Assembly (NCBI GenBank): GCA_951799425.1
Contig: OX637403.1
Coordinates: 25,882,811-25,946,810, forward strand
Source of the DNA: Ilex aquifolium
Taxonomy: Eukaryota; Streptophyta; Magnoliopsida; Aquifoliales; Aquifoliaceae
Length of the DNA: 64,000 nt
Direction of reading: 5' to 3'
The notes under the pieces are model-generated. The model made no database searches. It saw only the letters and a program-made list of their open reading frames with translations, and was not told the origin of the DNA. Positions within the stretch are counted from its first letter, which is position 1. Each line of letters begins with the position of its first letter. Shown here piece after piece: positions 23,501 through 36,924 of the stretch. The position numbers and the translations under genes were made by a program.

Positions 23501-23550
23501 CATCGCTCTCAATTTGGAATCAAATTAGTATTGTATTAATGGTTGATGAC
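23501..23550 (+). pseudogene. atpA: Plastid atpA fragment in nuclear DNA, part 2
   Basis: CATCGCTCTCAATTTGGAAT continues the atpA reading (IALNLESN) exactly where part 1 stops at 22840, and TTGTATTAATGG follows as in plastid atpA. CATTGCT (22834-22840) and CATCGCT (23501-23507) may be a target duplication made by the 660-bp insertion between the two parts. Similarity fades after about 23550. Confidence 0.7.
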
Positions 23551-25119
23551 AAATGGCATGTTCTACACTTCAGAGGATGGGCTGCTTTTTAATGTCAAAT
23601 CTCATTATTGACTAGCAATAAAGACCCAACGGTAAATATAATCTCATTAATGACTACAAAAAAAAAAAAAAATTTAATTTTTTCATTATTAATCTTAATA
23701 TAAAAGTATTGATTAATATTTATTAATCTTAGTATTGATTAAAACACAATTTTAATCTTTATGTTTTCTGTTTCTTTCTTCATTATTTAATATAAAAGTC
23801 TATGCAAAATTAATATACCCAAAAATGTAAAGTAAAATTGATTTTCGTGACTTAAAATTTAATGAAGAACAATGAATGTAATGAAACTATTTTCGTGACT
23901 TAAAATTTTATTAATCACGTCACGACGTAACAACTATTACCTTAGTTGTGCATCAAGAAGATTATGTGATTAACCAACTCATCTAATTTTATTTTTTTTT
24001 GGGTAAGTGACCAACTCATCTTGTTTAAAGCATTCTATCTTTACATGAGAAAGGTGACAGTGACTTAACAGTCCCAAAGGCCTTACTCTAGTTATGATTA
24101 GACAAGTCCAAGCAAGTAGGGAACTCTGTATTGGCACATTTTCACACACTGTTGAGGAACTTATTGGTTACTAGTTGTGACTTGTGAGACCATCTTCATT
24201 CATAAATATTTGAGATGCTTTAAAGGCAAATTCAGTAGTTGCCATGTGAGGTCATTGTCTAATCCTAACCAGCTTTCATTGATGTAATTAAGTACAAGCT
24301 GTGGTCAGACACTGTAATAAAAAAGGAAATTGACGAGTTTTGAATTCACGATCTTAATGTAAATCACGTTTTTTTCCACATGCATGATAATCTATCAGCT
24401 AGAATGAGTAATAAATTTGTCAACAATAATCAGAAAGTATGTTTACTTTTCACTTGATGATCTTCAAAGACTCAAAGAAAAACATGGTATGCATGTTTCA
24501 TATATGTATTTACTTATGATGGTTGAGGCTATTTTCAGGCTCTCTACTGTTTTAGCGTCTTTTATGATATATAGTGATATGAGGCTGTTCCACTGTGTAC
24601 AATTTTGGGCATACACTATTTTTTTTCACTCCTATCCCTTCATGTACTAAGCAGCTTAATTAACAGAGCTAATAAAGAAAAATATCATCTTTTTGTTGGT
24701 TTTTTTTCATGATTTAGCAAAGAATTCCTTTGCAGAGATAATGTCACCAACCAATATAGAAGGGCTTTCAGGCAATGCTCAAAGTTTGTGTTGGCTCATT
24801 GTTATTTTTTTTTACTATATCAACATATGAATGAAAAATAAGTAAACAAATCAAAGTTTCGGGACTTAATAAAAGGAAACTTGTGCATTGTTTGATTTTC
24901 TTTGACCTTTTGAAATGTTTTCGGTAAACAATAAGTTTGTAGAATTTATATAATGTTGAGGCAACAGAAGGACATATTAAGTTGCATTTTACGTGCATGG
25001 TGTAAAATGTCAGAATAAATTTATGGGGAACTATCCAAGGGATTAACAATGTTTGATCATTGGCTAAAATGTCATCGTAGTGTACATTAATATAGATATA
25101 TCAATGTCTGAAAAAAATT

Positions 25120-25162
25120 TATAAAAAATAGTTCACGTGCAACGCACATGTGTATCAACTAG
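25120..25162 (+). mobile_element. Candidate Helitron 3' end
   Basis: A short GC-richer hairpin (CACGTGCAACGCACATGTG) lies about 9 bases before CTAG followed by T, in AT-rich surroundings. Helitrons end this way: a hairpin, then CTRR, inserted between A and T. I could not locate a matching TC 5' end, so the length and orientation of any element remain open. Confidence 0.4.
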
Positions 25163-26265
25163 TTACTCATAAAGATAAGAATGGATTGACATCTTATATC
25201 TTTCATTTTCGGAGTTTATTGTGCGTTAGATACTATAGATTATGCTTAAAAATACCTAAAAGAGTAGTTTGCAAGTAGGCTAACAAAATGGAAAAAGATT
25301 GACCCCCAAAAAAATTGGAAAATGATATTTATATCTAATTTAGAAATTTAATTTAGGCACCTAGTCAGGTACGAGTTATAAATGTTGGATTAAATATGTG
25401 GTCTATCTAATATTGAAATTTAGAGTAAGACTACCCCCAATATTTTTCACAATAATTTGATTGTGCGTTCATGTGGCACCAATTTTATATAAAAGGACCC
25501 CATAATGATTAATAATAGATGATCTATCAAAAAAAAGAAATTAAAAAGAAAATATTTTAAAAAAATCTTGATCCTACCTAATCTAATAACTACAATGCAT
25601 TAAGTCACTGATTACTTCCTAAATCATCAACCAAAATTTAGTGAGAGTAGGATTTTGGAATAATTAATGATGTAAAATTGTTGATTATGATAGAATTTTT
25701 TGGGCCAGACACTATTAGAGAGAGAAAAAGACATTGTTTGAACGTACGATTTTAAAGTTCAACTAAGTAATTCGTGTTTGAAGACACGACATAACGTAAA
25801 TTAATCAATTAATTTAGAAAAGTGAGGAGTGAAAATCCGAGAGAGAGAGAGTGAAGAGTGAGGAGAGAAAAATAAAATTTAATGTGAATGATTTTGAGAA
25901 CGATGCTAATGATTGTTAGATAAATTTATTTGAGATTATCGGATAAATTTATTGAAATCAATACTATTTTAAATTATTGATCATGTAGATAACAGAGATG
26001 ATAGTTATTAGACAGGCTGCTATCGTTGATTATGATAGATTCTAATTACGAATAAAATACAATATCTGTTAATTCATTCATAAATGAAAAGGACAGTTTG
26101 ATTCCAGATTCCCAGTAAACTTTGCAAATCTCAACGAAAGGCCATTACAGCAGTCAGTAAACTAACCCACCCACCAAAAGTTTGCTGGAAAAAGCCCCCA
26201 AAAGCTCACAAAAAATCACACACAGACACACACACATTTCCCAAACACAGACAAAAGTCTCAGTA

Positions 26266-29200
26266 ATGGCAAAACAAGAACAAGAACAACCCACCATAGC
26301 TCCTCCACCTTTAGAACCCACCTCAACCCAAGACTGCGAGAAGCTACTGACCTCATACTTGGGTCTCAGCTTCACAATCTTTCTTGGGTTTCTTCCAAAA
26401 TCATCAATCTCACTGGTCTCCACCCTCCAAACTCGCAACAAAGACCTCTCTGTAAAGCTCTTCCAAGCTGAAGAACAGCTCAAACAGCTTCACTATAGAA
26501 GGAAAGAGGACTCCAAGGCTAATGCGAGAGTTGTTGAGATATTCGCGAGCCACAGGCACGCTTGGCAGCAAGAGGAAAAGAGACTTCTACAAGAGATCGA
26601 TGCGAGTGCTGAGGAAATTTCACGTTTGAGGGCAACACTGGAGGATTACGAGAAATTACAGGTTGAATTGAAGACTAACGTCGAAGAATTGAAGAGAGAG
26701 GTCAGGGAAAGAGACGAGATGTTGAATTATATAGCAATGAAGTCGACGGAATTAAATGGTTCTGAGAGCAATCTTGGTGTTTCAGATTGTTATGAGGAAT
26801 TGGGTTCGAGGTTCGGGAAAGTTAGTGTTTCGGAGGGGATGGATTTGGGGAAGGAGCAGTTTTTCTTGGAGAGAGAGGGGCTCAATATGGATGAAATGGG
26901 TGGTGTATACGGACAGAGTAATGGGTTCAATCCAGAGTTCTTCAACTCAGCTTCGAAATTTTGGGCTGAAAAAACTAGTCTATGGCAGGTTTGATTTTTT
27001 CTTTGTTTGATTATTTGTTTTTGGTGGTGAAAGTAGATTTTAACAATGATTGACTCGCTTTTTAGATACTGAAGTTGAAGAAGATTTAATCAATTTTTTG
27101 GGTATTACTGGTTGAATCAATACATGTATATATGGATGAGATTTTTCTTTGTTTGGTTGCTGAGAAAGGAAAGGAAGATATAGATAAAATTTTTGGTTTC
27201 TTGTTCAATAACGAACAGGAAGTATTTAGGAACATCTCAGTTTCAACTTAAATGATTCTATAAAGGCTTACATAGAAGGACTAAATTATAGCTGATGATC
27301 TATGTTTATTGCTGTTGTGTCGTTGAACTTTACATAATTTTGCATGCTGTATAGTTTGAAATTCTATTGTTGAAGAACATTTGTTGTAAAGTTAATCAAG
27401 GAAGACTAATTTGCGCTGAAATTCAAATTGAAATCTTTGTCAATCTTACGTTCTGAGTCCCAATAAAAGATATTTGTAGTGGAGTGTGAACCATCACTCC
27501 TTGTGTGTCTGGTCCTTTGTCCTTTCATGGTTGGAATCTTTGTCCTTATGCACCCATCCATAGCTTGAAATATCGTCCCAAATGCTGAATAGAACACTTG
27601 ATTTCAGTGCATTTTGTTGTTTTCTGTTGTATTTCTGCATTCTGCATATGTTTGGACCACCATTTCAAAGGTATCATATTTAAGGGTGGCTCTTATATAT
27701 TTTTTATCCAGCTGCCATTGTAGGTATTTGTACTTAACTAGAACCGTTTTATGGAAAACTTAATTCGGAGGTTTGGAGAATGCGGATACATTATCTTCCA
27801 CATCTTCCCTTCCTCTGCTAAAACCCAAGTTGCTTGCTGGTGAGGGCAACCAATATTGGATTCTTTCCATCTGGTGGAATCAAACATCTAGTAGATGTGT
27901 TGTTTCAATCTATTCTATGGACCATCTCAGTGTATCAATGTTTTTTCCCCTTCTTGCTCTTGTGTCATTTCTTTGCATCTTTAGTTTTTTGTTTCTTCAA
28001 TCTTCTTTTTCTCTGCTGTCAAACATCACATCTTGTGGCTCTTGCTGAAAAGATGCCATCTTTTTGCTATGTGACAGTGGACTCTTCTGCTGGAACTTGT
28101 CCATTGGAAGAGGATGAGATAGCGAGACATGCGTTTTTAGGCCTCAAAACTCAACTACCACTTTTTGAAGAAGTCAATTATATATGTATTCTTCATAAAT
28201 TTGATGCATGTAAAATTTGGTTGTCTTTTATTAGTAGTAAGAGATGACATGTCAGGAAGTTGGAATTGATTGACGTATGAAATCTCTCTGTCATGGAATC
28301 TATTCTTTTTTTTTGGGGTCCAGTGGAGGGCTAAAACTTAAGCATTCCTCAACTCTTTCCTTTCTTAGATTACCAATTTGGTGGAAGTTTTACTTTGGTA
28401 CTCGTAAAACACCGTCTAATATGTCAAATGCCATTTTATGGTTGGAGTTATTTCCAACTATGTGTTGATTTTAACTATTGATTGTTGCAGGATGTACAGT
28501 ATGAATCACTTGAACCATTGCATCAGTTAAAACATTTTGTTCCAAGGTAAATTTTTACAATCTAATTCCAAATCTTTCTGAAAGAATGCATGGAAACTGA
28601 TGCCGCAGCAACTCTTGTTTCTTGTCCAGAAGGGAGTCCCCTTGGAAGGTAGATGGTGAATCAACCGGAGTCTCCTCTAAATTAAAATTACTTGAACAGG
28701 AACTGCTGAATTTGGAAAGAGTGGGTACGAGTGATCTATCAAAGGTACCATCACTGATGCGAAAGCAGGCAAAGAGATATCAAGCTCTTGCTGGGAAGAT
28801 TGATAATCTGTGCAGATCAATGGTAATGCATTGCCTCTCTTTTAGTGTTTTTAGTTTTATTATGAAATCTACTTAGATATTATTGTTCTTTTCTACTCTC
28901 GAAGCCTTAGCAATAAAAAAATATTCTAAGCACTACAAATAAAAAATTGTTAGTCCATATCTGAAGGCAGCTACTTAGATACGGAGAATATGTAACATCA
29001 CATGTGAATATTCATAATTTGGGATTCTGAGAGGACACTACCTTGCAAAAAGTCCTGTGAACAGAAGTTATGTAAATTATCACTCAGGATGATGCTGATG
29101 AAATCATGTAATTTCGACATGAACAACTGCTGTTAGCCAAAACCTATTGATTCAGTCCAAATAAAGGCGAGCGTAAAATACTGATTGAAAACTGGCAATG

Positions 29201-30121
29201 AGTGGTTCTAGAAACTATCCTGACCATATTGCTCACAAATTTCGAAAACATTTTCAAACACATTTGGAAGTATTGATTTATGTGTTTAGATTTATCGGCT
29301 GATTCCCTAGATGGAATAATTGTTGGTAGTACGTGCAATATATCTTTTACGCTTGTTCAGGATTATGCAGTGATGGTGAATATATTTTTTCCCCATCAAA
29401 GAATGAAAAAATGTCATGGTTTTATACAGACCATTTATCAAGGGGATCCTCCATGCATCTATAAAATTACCTATTTAATATTCTCCTACCCCTTTGGCAA
29501 TGTAATGATGGAGAAATCTTTGTTGAATATCCTTAAACAGTAGATGATAGAACTGTCATTGTGAATCAGAGTTATATATCTAAATTGCAACTTGAGAACT
29601 CTTCCCCATTCTCTTTCTGGGTATATGTGTGTCACCGCAACAAATGCAACATAATAATGTGATATGTTGTTCCTTTACTTTGATCTTAGAATTTCTTATA
29701 TATATATATATCGCAGCAAAGAATGTTGCTGAGATCAAATTTTTTATTTATTTTTTGCTTTTTACAGCAGGCAAGTGATCCATGTGAGCCCACCCTCAGT
29801 TCAGAGTTTCGGACACAAAGGCAAACAGAGTTTTTGCTTGAAGCATTTCGACTCCAGCAACGTTCATCTGAAACTGGACAGAAACTGATGACATTACAAA
29901 CCGAGACGGGGAAGAGTTATTTTGGGGATGAACTTGAAGGGCAAGCCAAATTAGCCACAAGGCGGTCCTTCGACTCAATTAGGAACAACTTCAAAGAAAT
30001 CCAGAGAAACTTGGAGATATGGTTGGCCAGAATTATTGGAGATCTTGAAGGGATTCTATCTAGAGATGGTGCTTCACGTGCAAGGGATTATTACATTTCA
30101 AGACATCCTTTTGTTCAATAG
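26266..30121 (+). CDS. Conserved plant coiled-coil protein of unknown function, four exons
   Basis: Exons 26266-26988, 28491-28546, 28630-28822 and 29768-30121 splice in frame with GT-AG introns to 441 aa ending in FVQ. The start is MAKQEQEQ at 26266. An in-frame upstream ATG at 26182 would add 28 residues rich in His/Thr/Gln and looks like 5' UTR. Residues ~55-170 form a heptad-rich coiled coil (EEQLKQLHYRRKEDSK, KRLLQEIDASAEEISRLRA). A second conserved block (exons 3-4) contains KQAKRYQALAGKID and DPCEPTLSSEFRTQRQTEFL. It recalls a small family of uncharacterised plant proteins (from memory, near Arabidopsis AT1G16520), which I cannot verify here. It has no signal peptide or convincing membrane segment, apart from a short hydrophobic stretch near residue 40. 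Convergent with the ACBP gene downstream. Confidence 0.85.
27406..27600 (-). pseudogene. Possible relic of a PIF/Harbinger-like nuclease
   Basis: In intron 1 of the coiled-coil gene, on the opposite strand, a 63-codon open stretch reads AMDGCIRTKIPT, followed by TRHTR and TTN. This resembles the ALDGTYIK..VP...RYRTRKG...TN pattern of PIF/Harbinger (ALP1-like) nucleases. The similarity is short and unproven. Confidence 0.25.
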
Positions 30122-33100
30122 AAACATCCTGGTTAGTACCATGAAATATTGATCCAACATATGTATATAATACCTTTTCTGGTAGTTGCTGATCTGCTCC
30201 TCTAAAAGTGATTGTTAGATCGTTTGCAGAAATGGAATAATTTTATTGTCATAGAGAAGTCACATAACAATAAGGAAGAGTTAGAATGGGGGAAAGAGTA
30301 AAGGAAGCATTAAGCAAGGTTATTTTTTTGGTACTGTTCCGAAAGTTACTGCAAAATAATGGTGAGCTTACAACTTAATCTTGTGAGGTTACGATGAAAT
30401 GAAATCATTCGTGACCGATCTTAACTTTTTTTAGCAATAACATAACCTTTTGGGTTTTGTAATTTTACATATATTGTCGTAAACTAACCTTTATTTTATT
30501 ATAATTTTTAGTACGAGATGAAACGAAGTATCGTAGTTGTTTCTTTGAATGAAGAGTTGTCTTAGAGCGTCTCCAATCATGACTTAAATTTAGACTCAAA
30601 TTTGAGTTTAAATTTGAGTAAAAAGCTTGATTTAGTATAAAGTACTCCAATGGGTAAACTCAAATATCTATTCAAATATTTTAAAAAACTTTCTTATTAT
30701 TTCAAAACTCTTTTTTTTTTTTTTGTGACATTCAAATCATAATATTTGAGAAAATAAATGAAACTTTCGTCTCTCCACAAATGGATAATTCAAAAAAAAA
30801 AATATGAATATGTATACAACACTACATGAAAATAAAGAAACCACCCCATAATTCTAAGATTATTCTAATCATTTATCATTTTTTATAAATTCAGACAAAG
30901 AAAAAAAAATAGTTAACATGCGCATGGTCTGAAGAACACAAAAGCATACGTTTTTAACAAAAATTGAAGATTGAAGAAATAAAATGACAAACTTTCTAAA
31001 TTTGTAGGTACCAAAGACTTAAAATTTCAGGAAGAATCGGTGGTCTGAAATTGTACTACTGATAGTGTTTAACTCGAAAAAATCAAAGAAAAATTTGATG
31101 GGTAGACTTAGAGTTTATATAGTATGAAAGATGTGTGAGATTAGAATTTTGAAAAATACAAGAAATTAAGAAGATGGAAGATGAAAATCAAAAAACTTAC
31201 CTACAGACCTTCAAATGATTTGTGAAAGCTTCGGTGGTGGTCGGCGATGGAAGCAGTGTAGTAAAGAAGAGGCAGAGAACAAATAGTCAAAAAAGTTTTT
31301 TAGTCTTGGATAGGTTAAAAAGTTACCTTTAAAAATTTGGTATAGAATTTGAGTCTGCTTCAATTTGGGTCCAGAATAAGTTTTGCTTTGATTTGGTATA
31401 GGTTTGAGTCTAAGGTTGGAGAAGTTTTTTAGGCCATTTTGACTCAAATTTAAATTTGAGTCTATATTTGAGTCAAGGTTGGAGATGCTCTTAGTGATGG
31501 GTATATAACCCATCTAGTAGAATTCTCTCTAACTTCTCTCAATAGTATTGCACAACTTGCGTTTCTGGGGTTTATATACTTATCTTTATCTCTTCAAAAA
31601 TTAGGCCCTTTTGAAGTGGATCGTGGAATATGGGTTTATAATGTCCGAGACTATCAACTTGTATGTAAATTGTGCATGTTTGCATTTAGAAAAAAAGATT
31701 ACCACCTTGAATAATGGTACAAGGGTTATGAAGCCTCCATTTTAGACCATAGGTAAGGTTCATAACAAGTGTAGGAATGACCCATTTGTGTTGGGTGGTG
31801 GTGCAGAAAATATCTGCAAGAACAGTTTTTAGGTGTAAATGGATTAATTGTGAAGATGGTATGCAGAGCATCTGTTTTGGAGGTTTTAAAAGCTTCTCTG
31901 GCTTGAAAATTACAATGAATTTTGATGTTCCAACTCCCATGCAAGTGGATCATTATAGTCTGTGGGGGTCCACCAGAAGATGGCAGTGGATCCAAATCTT
32001 GTTTTTCATAGTCTCTGTCACTTGTAGATCAATTGTTGCCTGTTAGTGGGGTACTATTTATATATAATCAGTCTCACTTACTGACAAGCTACCACTTGCG
32101 ACACATATATAATAGAGGGAATTTGAATCCGTGACAGTTGGGTGGGTGCTCACTGATTTAATGACACAATTTGTTGCTCAATCAGAACATGACCTCTGAC
32201 AAGTTAGCTTTTCTATTTTGTTATATTTACAATCAACAGCCACAAACAACCCAAATCAATATCTACGGTTGAGGATTACTTTTCGATATGATATCGAAAC
32301 TTATATTTTGGTACTATAACCTTATCCACTCTGGTTCCTCGTGTTAATGTTTGCATAATATTTAGCAGCATATTTAGGTTAAGGGTTCAAGTCCTGATAG
32401 CCATCTCATTGTCTGTGTCACTGGGTCCACCATGTGGGGGGATGTTTCCTAGGTAATGGCTATACACAACATAACATGTGGTAACAGTGCCCTTGCCACT
32501 TCATGTTTGTTTGGAGACACAACCCCCCAAATAAAAAGTTCAACAAACTGGCATTACATAGGTATGTTTTTTTTTTCACATTGTTAGAAGGATATGAACC
32601 CATTGACTAGTTGTTTAGCACCATCTCTTTGGTAAAACCACCAATCTTTGAATTCAACATCCTAAAAGTTAGAGCAGCCAATGAATATCAGCCAAAATGT
32701 CATATAGAACCAAATAGAAACAATTGATAATCACATTGAAAGCATAAAAGATGAACAGGATGAAGGGGATGAAATGTATAGCCTTATTTCTTATGAATCT
32801 GAACAATCGATGGATAAATATTCCATGGAATTGGCCTGTACAAAAATTGCGATCACCAAGATGCTTCAAGGATATAGAACAAAATCACGCCAATCAACAC
32901 TGGGGCGGATGTCTTCTGCTAGGCTCACCATTAGAAAATGCAAATGATAACAATGGAAGTAGTCTGGGGTGATTACATTGGTATATTGCAGAATTAGCAC
33001 CCACAACTGTGGGATGAATTCCTCTTTCCTTTGTATCTTTGTCTACTTGGTCTCTATGAGATGTTTTGAGTTTGTTTTCGACCCAAATCCATGATACTAA

Positions 33101-33700
33101 ATTAAGGAAGATTAACTTATGTCTTTAATTTGTATCTTACCTGCTTTTCTAAACTTTCCACTCCATCTACAGCATTACATTTCAGGCAGCATGATAAGCT
33201 CCTCATAAAAGCCAACACAGGTTGGTTGGTCTCACCATTGACTTTAGCAAAAATTGGAAAATGACAAAGCTAACCACCCAATTGATGACTGAACACAAGT
33301 ATTTCAAATAAGTTCAACAACTAAATGACAGGACCTTGAAAGGTATGTATGTCTACAGAAATTCAAAATAAGTAATGAAAAATTAAAGAAAAATTAAAGA
33401 AAAAAGGAGTGTTCAGAGGCAGGGACCAAACCCAATCCCAGTTAGGCAGGCAAGCTACAAATGAGCTCATTGGTTAAGGTTCAGACACTAACAGCTTCAA
33501 TCTTCAATTTATTCACAACACAAAGAAATATGTTTCATTCGATCATATTCACTATGATCATGTCCGGATAACAGAACCTCATACATCAGATTCAAACATA
33601 GAGGTCTCACAAAAGAAACAACGCGAATACGAAAGATAACGACATTACATAATCATTATCTACCATATCCAACATACGGTGATAGAAGAATAATATAATT
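30122..33700. other. Intergenic region between convergent genes
   Basis: 3' flanks of the coiled-coil gene (plus) and the ACBP gene (minus). A PIF/Harbinger MITE occupies 30565-31490. The rest holds short open frames without recognisable domains (for example around 31777-32046 and 32751-32972). I see nothing else in it. Confidence 0.6.
30565..31490. mobile_element. PIF/Harbinger (Tourist-like) non-autonomous element
   Basis: Inverted termini GAGCGTCTCCAATCATGACT and its partner AAGGTTGGAGATGCTC are flanked by TTA on both sides (30562-30564 and 31491-31493), the usual PIF/Harbinger target duplication. The subterminal ends repeat CTCAAATTTGAGT-type palindromes on both sides. 926 bp, with no transposase. 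Confidence 0.85.
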
Positions 33701-33709
33701 TATGCATCA

Positions 33710-36700
33710 TCAAGCAGAAGCAGCAGCTTCTTCCAGCAACTGTTTCACCTTGGTGATATAATCACTCATTGCTTCCTCCGTGGATTTTCCTGAAATACAT
33801 AAGGTAGGATCAATAAAAACTGTGGTACATAGGAGACCAGCATTTGCAGTTCACAGAGACTATATAAACAACTGTTCTGCAACTCAATATCGAAATCCAA
33901 TACCTTCAACAGCCTTCCATGCATCCCACTTTGCCCTGTCCCTCATAGCGAAGATACCAGGACGGCCTGAAGATCAGACAGAAAAAATAAGGTACACCTT
34001 AAAATAAGTTGACCCAATATAAGCAACTGAATGTCGAGTTACGTCTAGCACCTCTGTATTTCAGGACATGTACATATACAGAATCTCAATAGACTAAACT
34101 GCAACACCTAATCAAGGTGAAAGTCTAACGTCAAAAGACAAAGACTTGAGTTTAAAAATACCATTCATTTGTTAAAAACGGATGTTGCCCACTTTTGTAT
34201 CTTTAGAAAAATTCCATCTTTGTCTGTTTATTTTAATATTAGTTTTCTACCCTTCTAGAAATGAAGTGATCAGTAAAATACTAACTTGTGTTAACTGGTC
34301 CAACTGTGGCTTGCTTGTACAATCCATATATAATAAGCAAGTTCTCGTTGGTGGTAGTATCAGGTAAGGTCTTAGCCTTCTGAGCATACTCCTCAAATTC
34401 CTCCTGCAGGAAACCAAAAGTGCAAATTTGGTATCAAGCAGTCTGTGACATGTCAACAAACACATATAACATCTTTGCTACACTGTTATGAACAGAAAGT
34501 TAAAAAGAGGTTAATTGTGGCAAACTACATAAAATGTCAACCAAACAGATGAACGAAACCTTACATATAAAGTTCCTTCATGACCTCTGGCTACTTAGGC
34601 ATACTTCTATGAAATTATGAAGAAGCAGAACCTTAAGATGACATCAATTCCACGAATGACTAAACAACTGAAAAACCAAACAAACAAACCTAACATTTAC
34701 AATTCCCACAGCACATCTCTGGCTACTTGAAGCTAAGCTTTGTCAAAACTGCTATGTTAATTACTATAAGTGTATCATCCTTTTCGACAACCCAAGTGAA
34801 GCTGATCCAATTGGGGGACACTACGGCTCTAAAACCTATCATAAGAAGTTGGGTGACGAAACGTCTTCAAAGATCATTGAAAGTCCGTAAGTTGAGAATG
34901 CAAGTCACAAAAAACTTCGGACAGCTCAAGTCAATTTAATCCACTATTGAAAATTTGAGCTCAATTAATATTCAGCAAGTGTGCAGTATCTTCATATTTT
35001 ATTAAAACACAATATCCTGTTAAGAATGAAAAATCTAGTAAGTGTATCTATAAATAAAGAATCAAAGATATTCTTAAATGAATTTGGATTTCACCTAATT
35101 GTCTATCTTGAACAAATACTAAATTGAAAAAAACTCCTCCAAGACCATATCTTTTTTCCCGACCCTGATCTATCTTCACAAATTGGACACAGTAATCATC
35201 CCAAAGAATACAAATGTGTATGCTCACATAGACCTCCAGTTGCAAAACAAAGATGTATAGCAGCTCATCCCATAAACATGTGCACATGTAAAAACACCAG
35301 ATGCATAAATAGATAACTGAAGCTTAATCAAGTGTTTTTAATCGACACTTGCTACATGTCATTAAAGTCAGCACACCATGTAAGTCGAAGAACCTTGCAA
35401 TCCCAACAGATTTTCATGGACTAAAAAGCATTAACATCTTAAATCAGGAAGATGGAAATTCCAAATGTTAATGGGTTAAACGAAAGATCCCAAATGTGTA
35501 AACTTTGTATTTTGGCGAGGATCATTTCCTCAATGAATTTATTGAAAGCTGTAAGCATTATCCCCCCTTCGAAGAGTTATGCCCTTAAGAGAAGCAAGCT
35601 TCCCCAGAAACACACAAAAAAAAAACAAATAACCAGATGATATAGTGATAATGAACCAAAAAAGAATATATTGAACATCATTTCTCAACCATGAGACAGA
35701 TAATGTAAGGTAAAACTGTAAAAGAAATCACTCTGTTGGTCAATGATAAGGTATATTCAAGATTGGGAAGATGCAACTCTAAGATTTCCAGAGCAGAGAC
35801 GGTTTGACTATGATGAGACTGGATATGATGACAAAAGGTCGGATAAGAATGCATAGAGCCAAAAATGTCACACAATAATAGTACCAAGCATGCATATACA
35901 CGGGGTAGGTTCAAATCAAGTTTGAACTTAACTTGATATGGTGCTTGCATTCTTTCAATTCTACAGCTGGAATATGTGAGCTTCCCATGCTTTGTCATGA
36001 TTGCTAAATTTGAGTTCAATTAGAGGCCATCACAACACTACCTTGAATTTTCAAGCTCATTTCAAGTCATTCATCTAATTCTATAAGTCATGGGGCTAAA
36101 GGAATCAAATCCAAATCATATTTGGCACCCAACATATGCATCACCTATGTTTCAAATCCAATAGGGGGCTTGAAGTAATAATCCCCAATCAAGTTACCTA
36201 ATGTGGGCAAATTGATCCTGCCTCAGTACATATATACACAGATACATACACATATACAAATCAGTATATGTACAGGCGAAAAAAATGCAAGATGGTCAAA
36301 AGATCTAACAAATGACATTACAGAACACTGATCAACATAAGAACATATCTGAACAACATATTCCCAAATGGATTCTTTCAAAAAAAAAAAAAAAACCACC
36401 ACCCACCGACATAAGATTTCGCCAAATACTCAACTACAATCACCATCCAAATCAAACCCAGAAGTGAAGACCATTGTCTGAGTAATTCACCCAGAAAAGA
36501 CGACTCTTTTCTTAGTAATCAACCCAGATCTGAACTGGGTCCAGTGCAACCATCAAATCTCAAACAAAAAGAATGACAAAACTATTCCATCTAAATAAAT
36601 CCAAAGCCACCAAAGATAAGCATGCACAACACAAGAAGAGTTCCGAATAAAACAAAGATTCAGGAAATTAAATGCAATTTGTTCCAGTGATTTTGCAAAG

Positions 36701-36725
36701 AAATTCTGGATACCTTCAAAGCCAT
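33710..36725 (-). CDS. ACBP6: Acyl-CoA-binding protein, small class I (ACBP6 type), four exons
   Basis: Binds acyl-CoA esters in the cytosol and moves them between membranes and enzymes (family knowledge). Exons on the minus strand: 36725-36714, 34403-34286, 33966-33904 and 33789-33710, all GT-AG and in frame, giving 90 aa. The first exon holds only MALK. The ACB-domain signature is complete: LYGLYKQAT-like YGLYKQATVGPVNTS, RPGIFAMRDRAKWDAWK and AMSDYITKVKQLLEE, including the Tyr, Lys and Trp residues that bind the CoA. The length matches the usual 89-93 aa of class I ACBPs. There is no signal peptide or ankyrin/kelch extension. A Mutator-type element ends only 199 bp upstream of the ATG, so the promoter must be short or lie within or beyond that element. 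Confidence 0.96.
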
Positions 36726-36924
36726 TTTCTTTTGTATTTCTGTGAATTCTGAAACGGGCTCTGATCTGCTTAGCTTTGCTATGTACCACACGCAAGTGAT
36801 GCCAGTTAATAAAGGACATATTTGTAGAGAGAAATTTTGAATCGGTGTACACGCAAGTATATGCCCTTTCATACTGTACAGGTGTGAGTAGATAGAGCAG
36901 ATAGAAGTTAGGTTCTTTTTTTTT

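Larger units (their letters stand above)
19200..26160. other. Intergenic region between two divergent genes, mostly transposon-derived
   Basis: AT-rich spacer between the formin 5' end and the coiled-coil gene. It holds a Stowaway MITE, a hairpin MITE, a plastid atpA fragment with an inserted inverted-repeat element, and a candidate Helitron end. It also holds an AT-rich inverted-repeat stretch at about 19236-19680 enclosing a SINE-like segment (about 19380-19515), and an AT-rich run of GTGATAAAAATA-like units at about 23240-23420. No gene is recognised. Confidence 0.7.

Noticed and set aside
28049..28247. Open frame in intron 1 of the coiled-coil gene as a possible extra exon
   Set aside because: Exons 26988 and 28491 join in frame without it, and it lacks paired splice sites.
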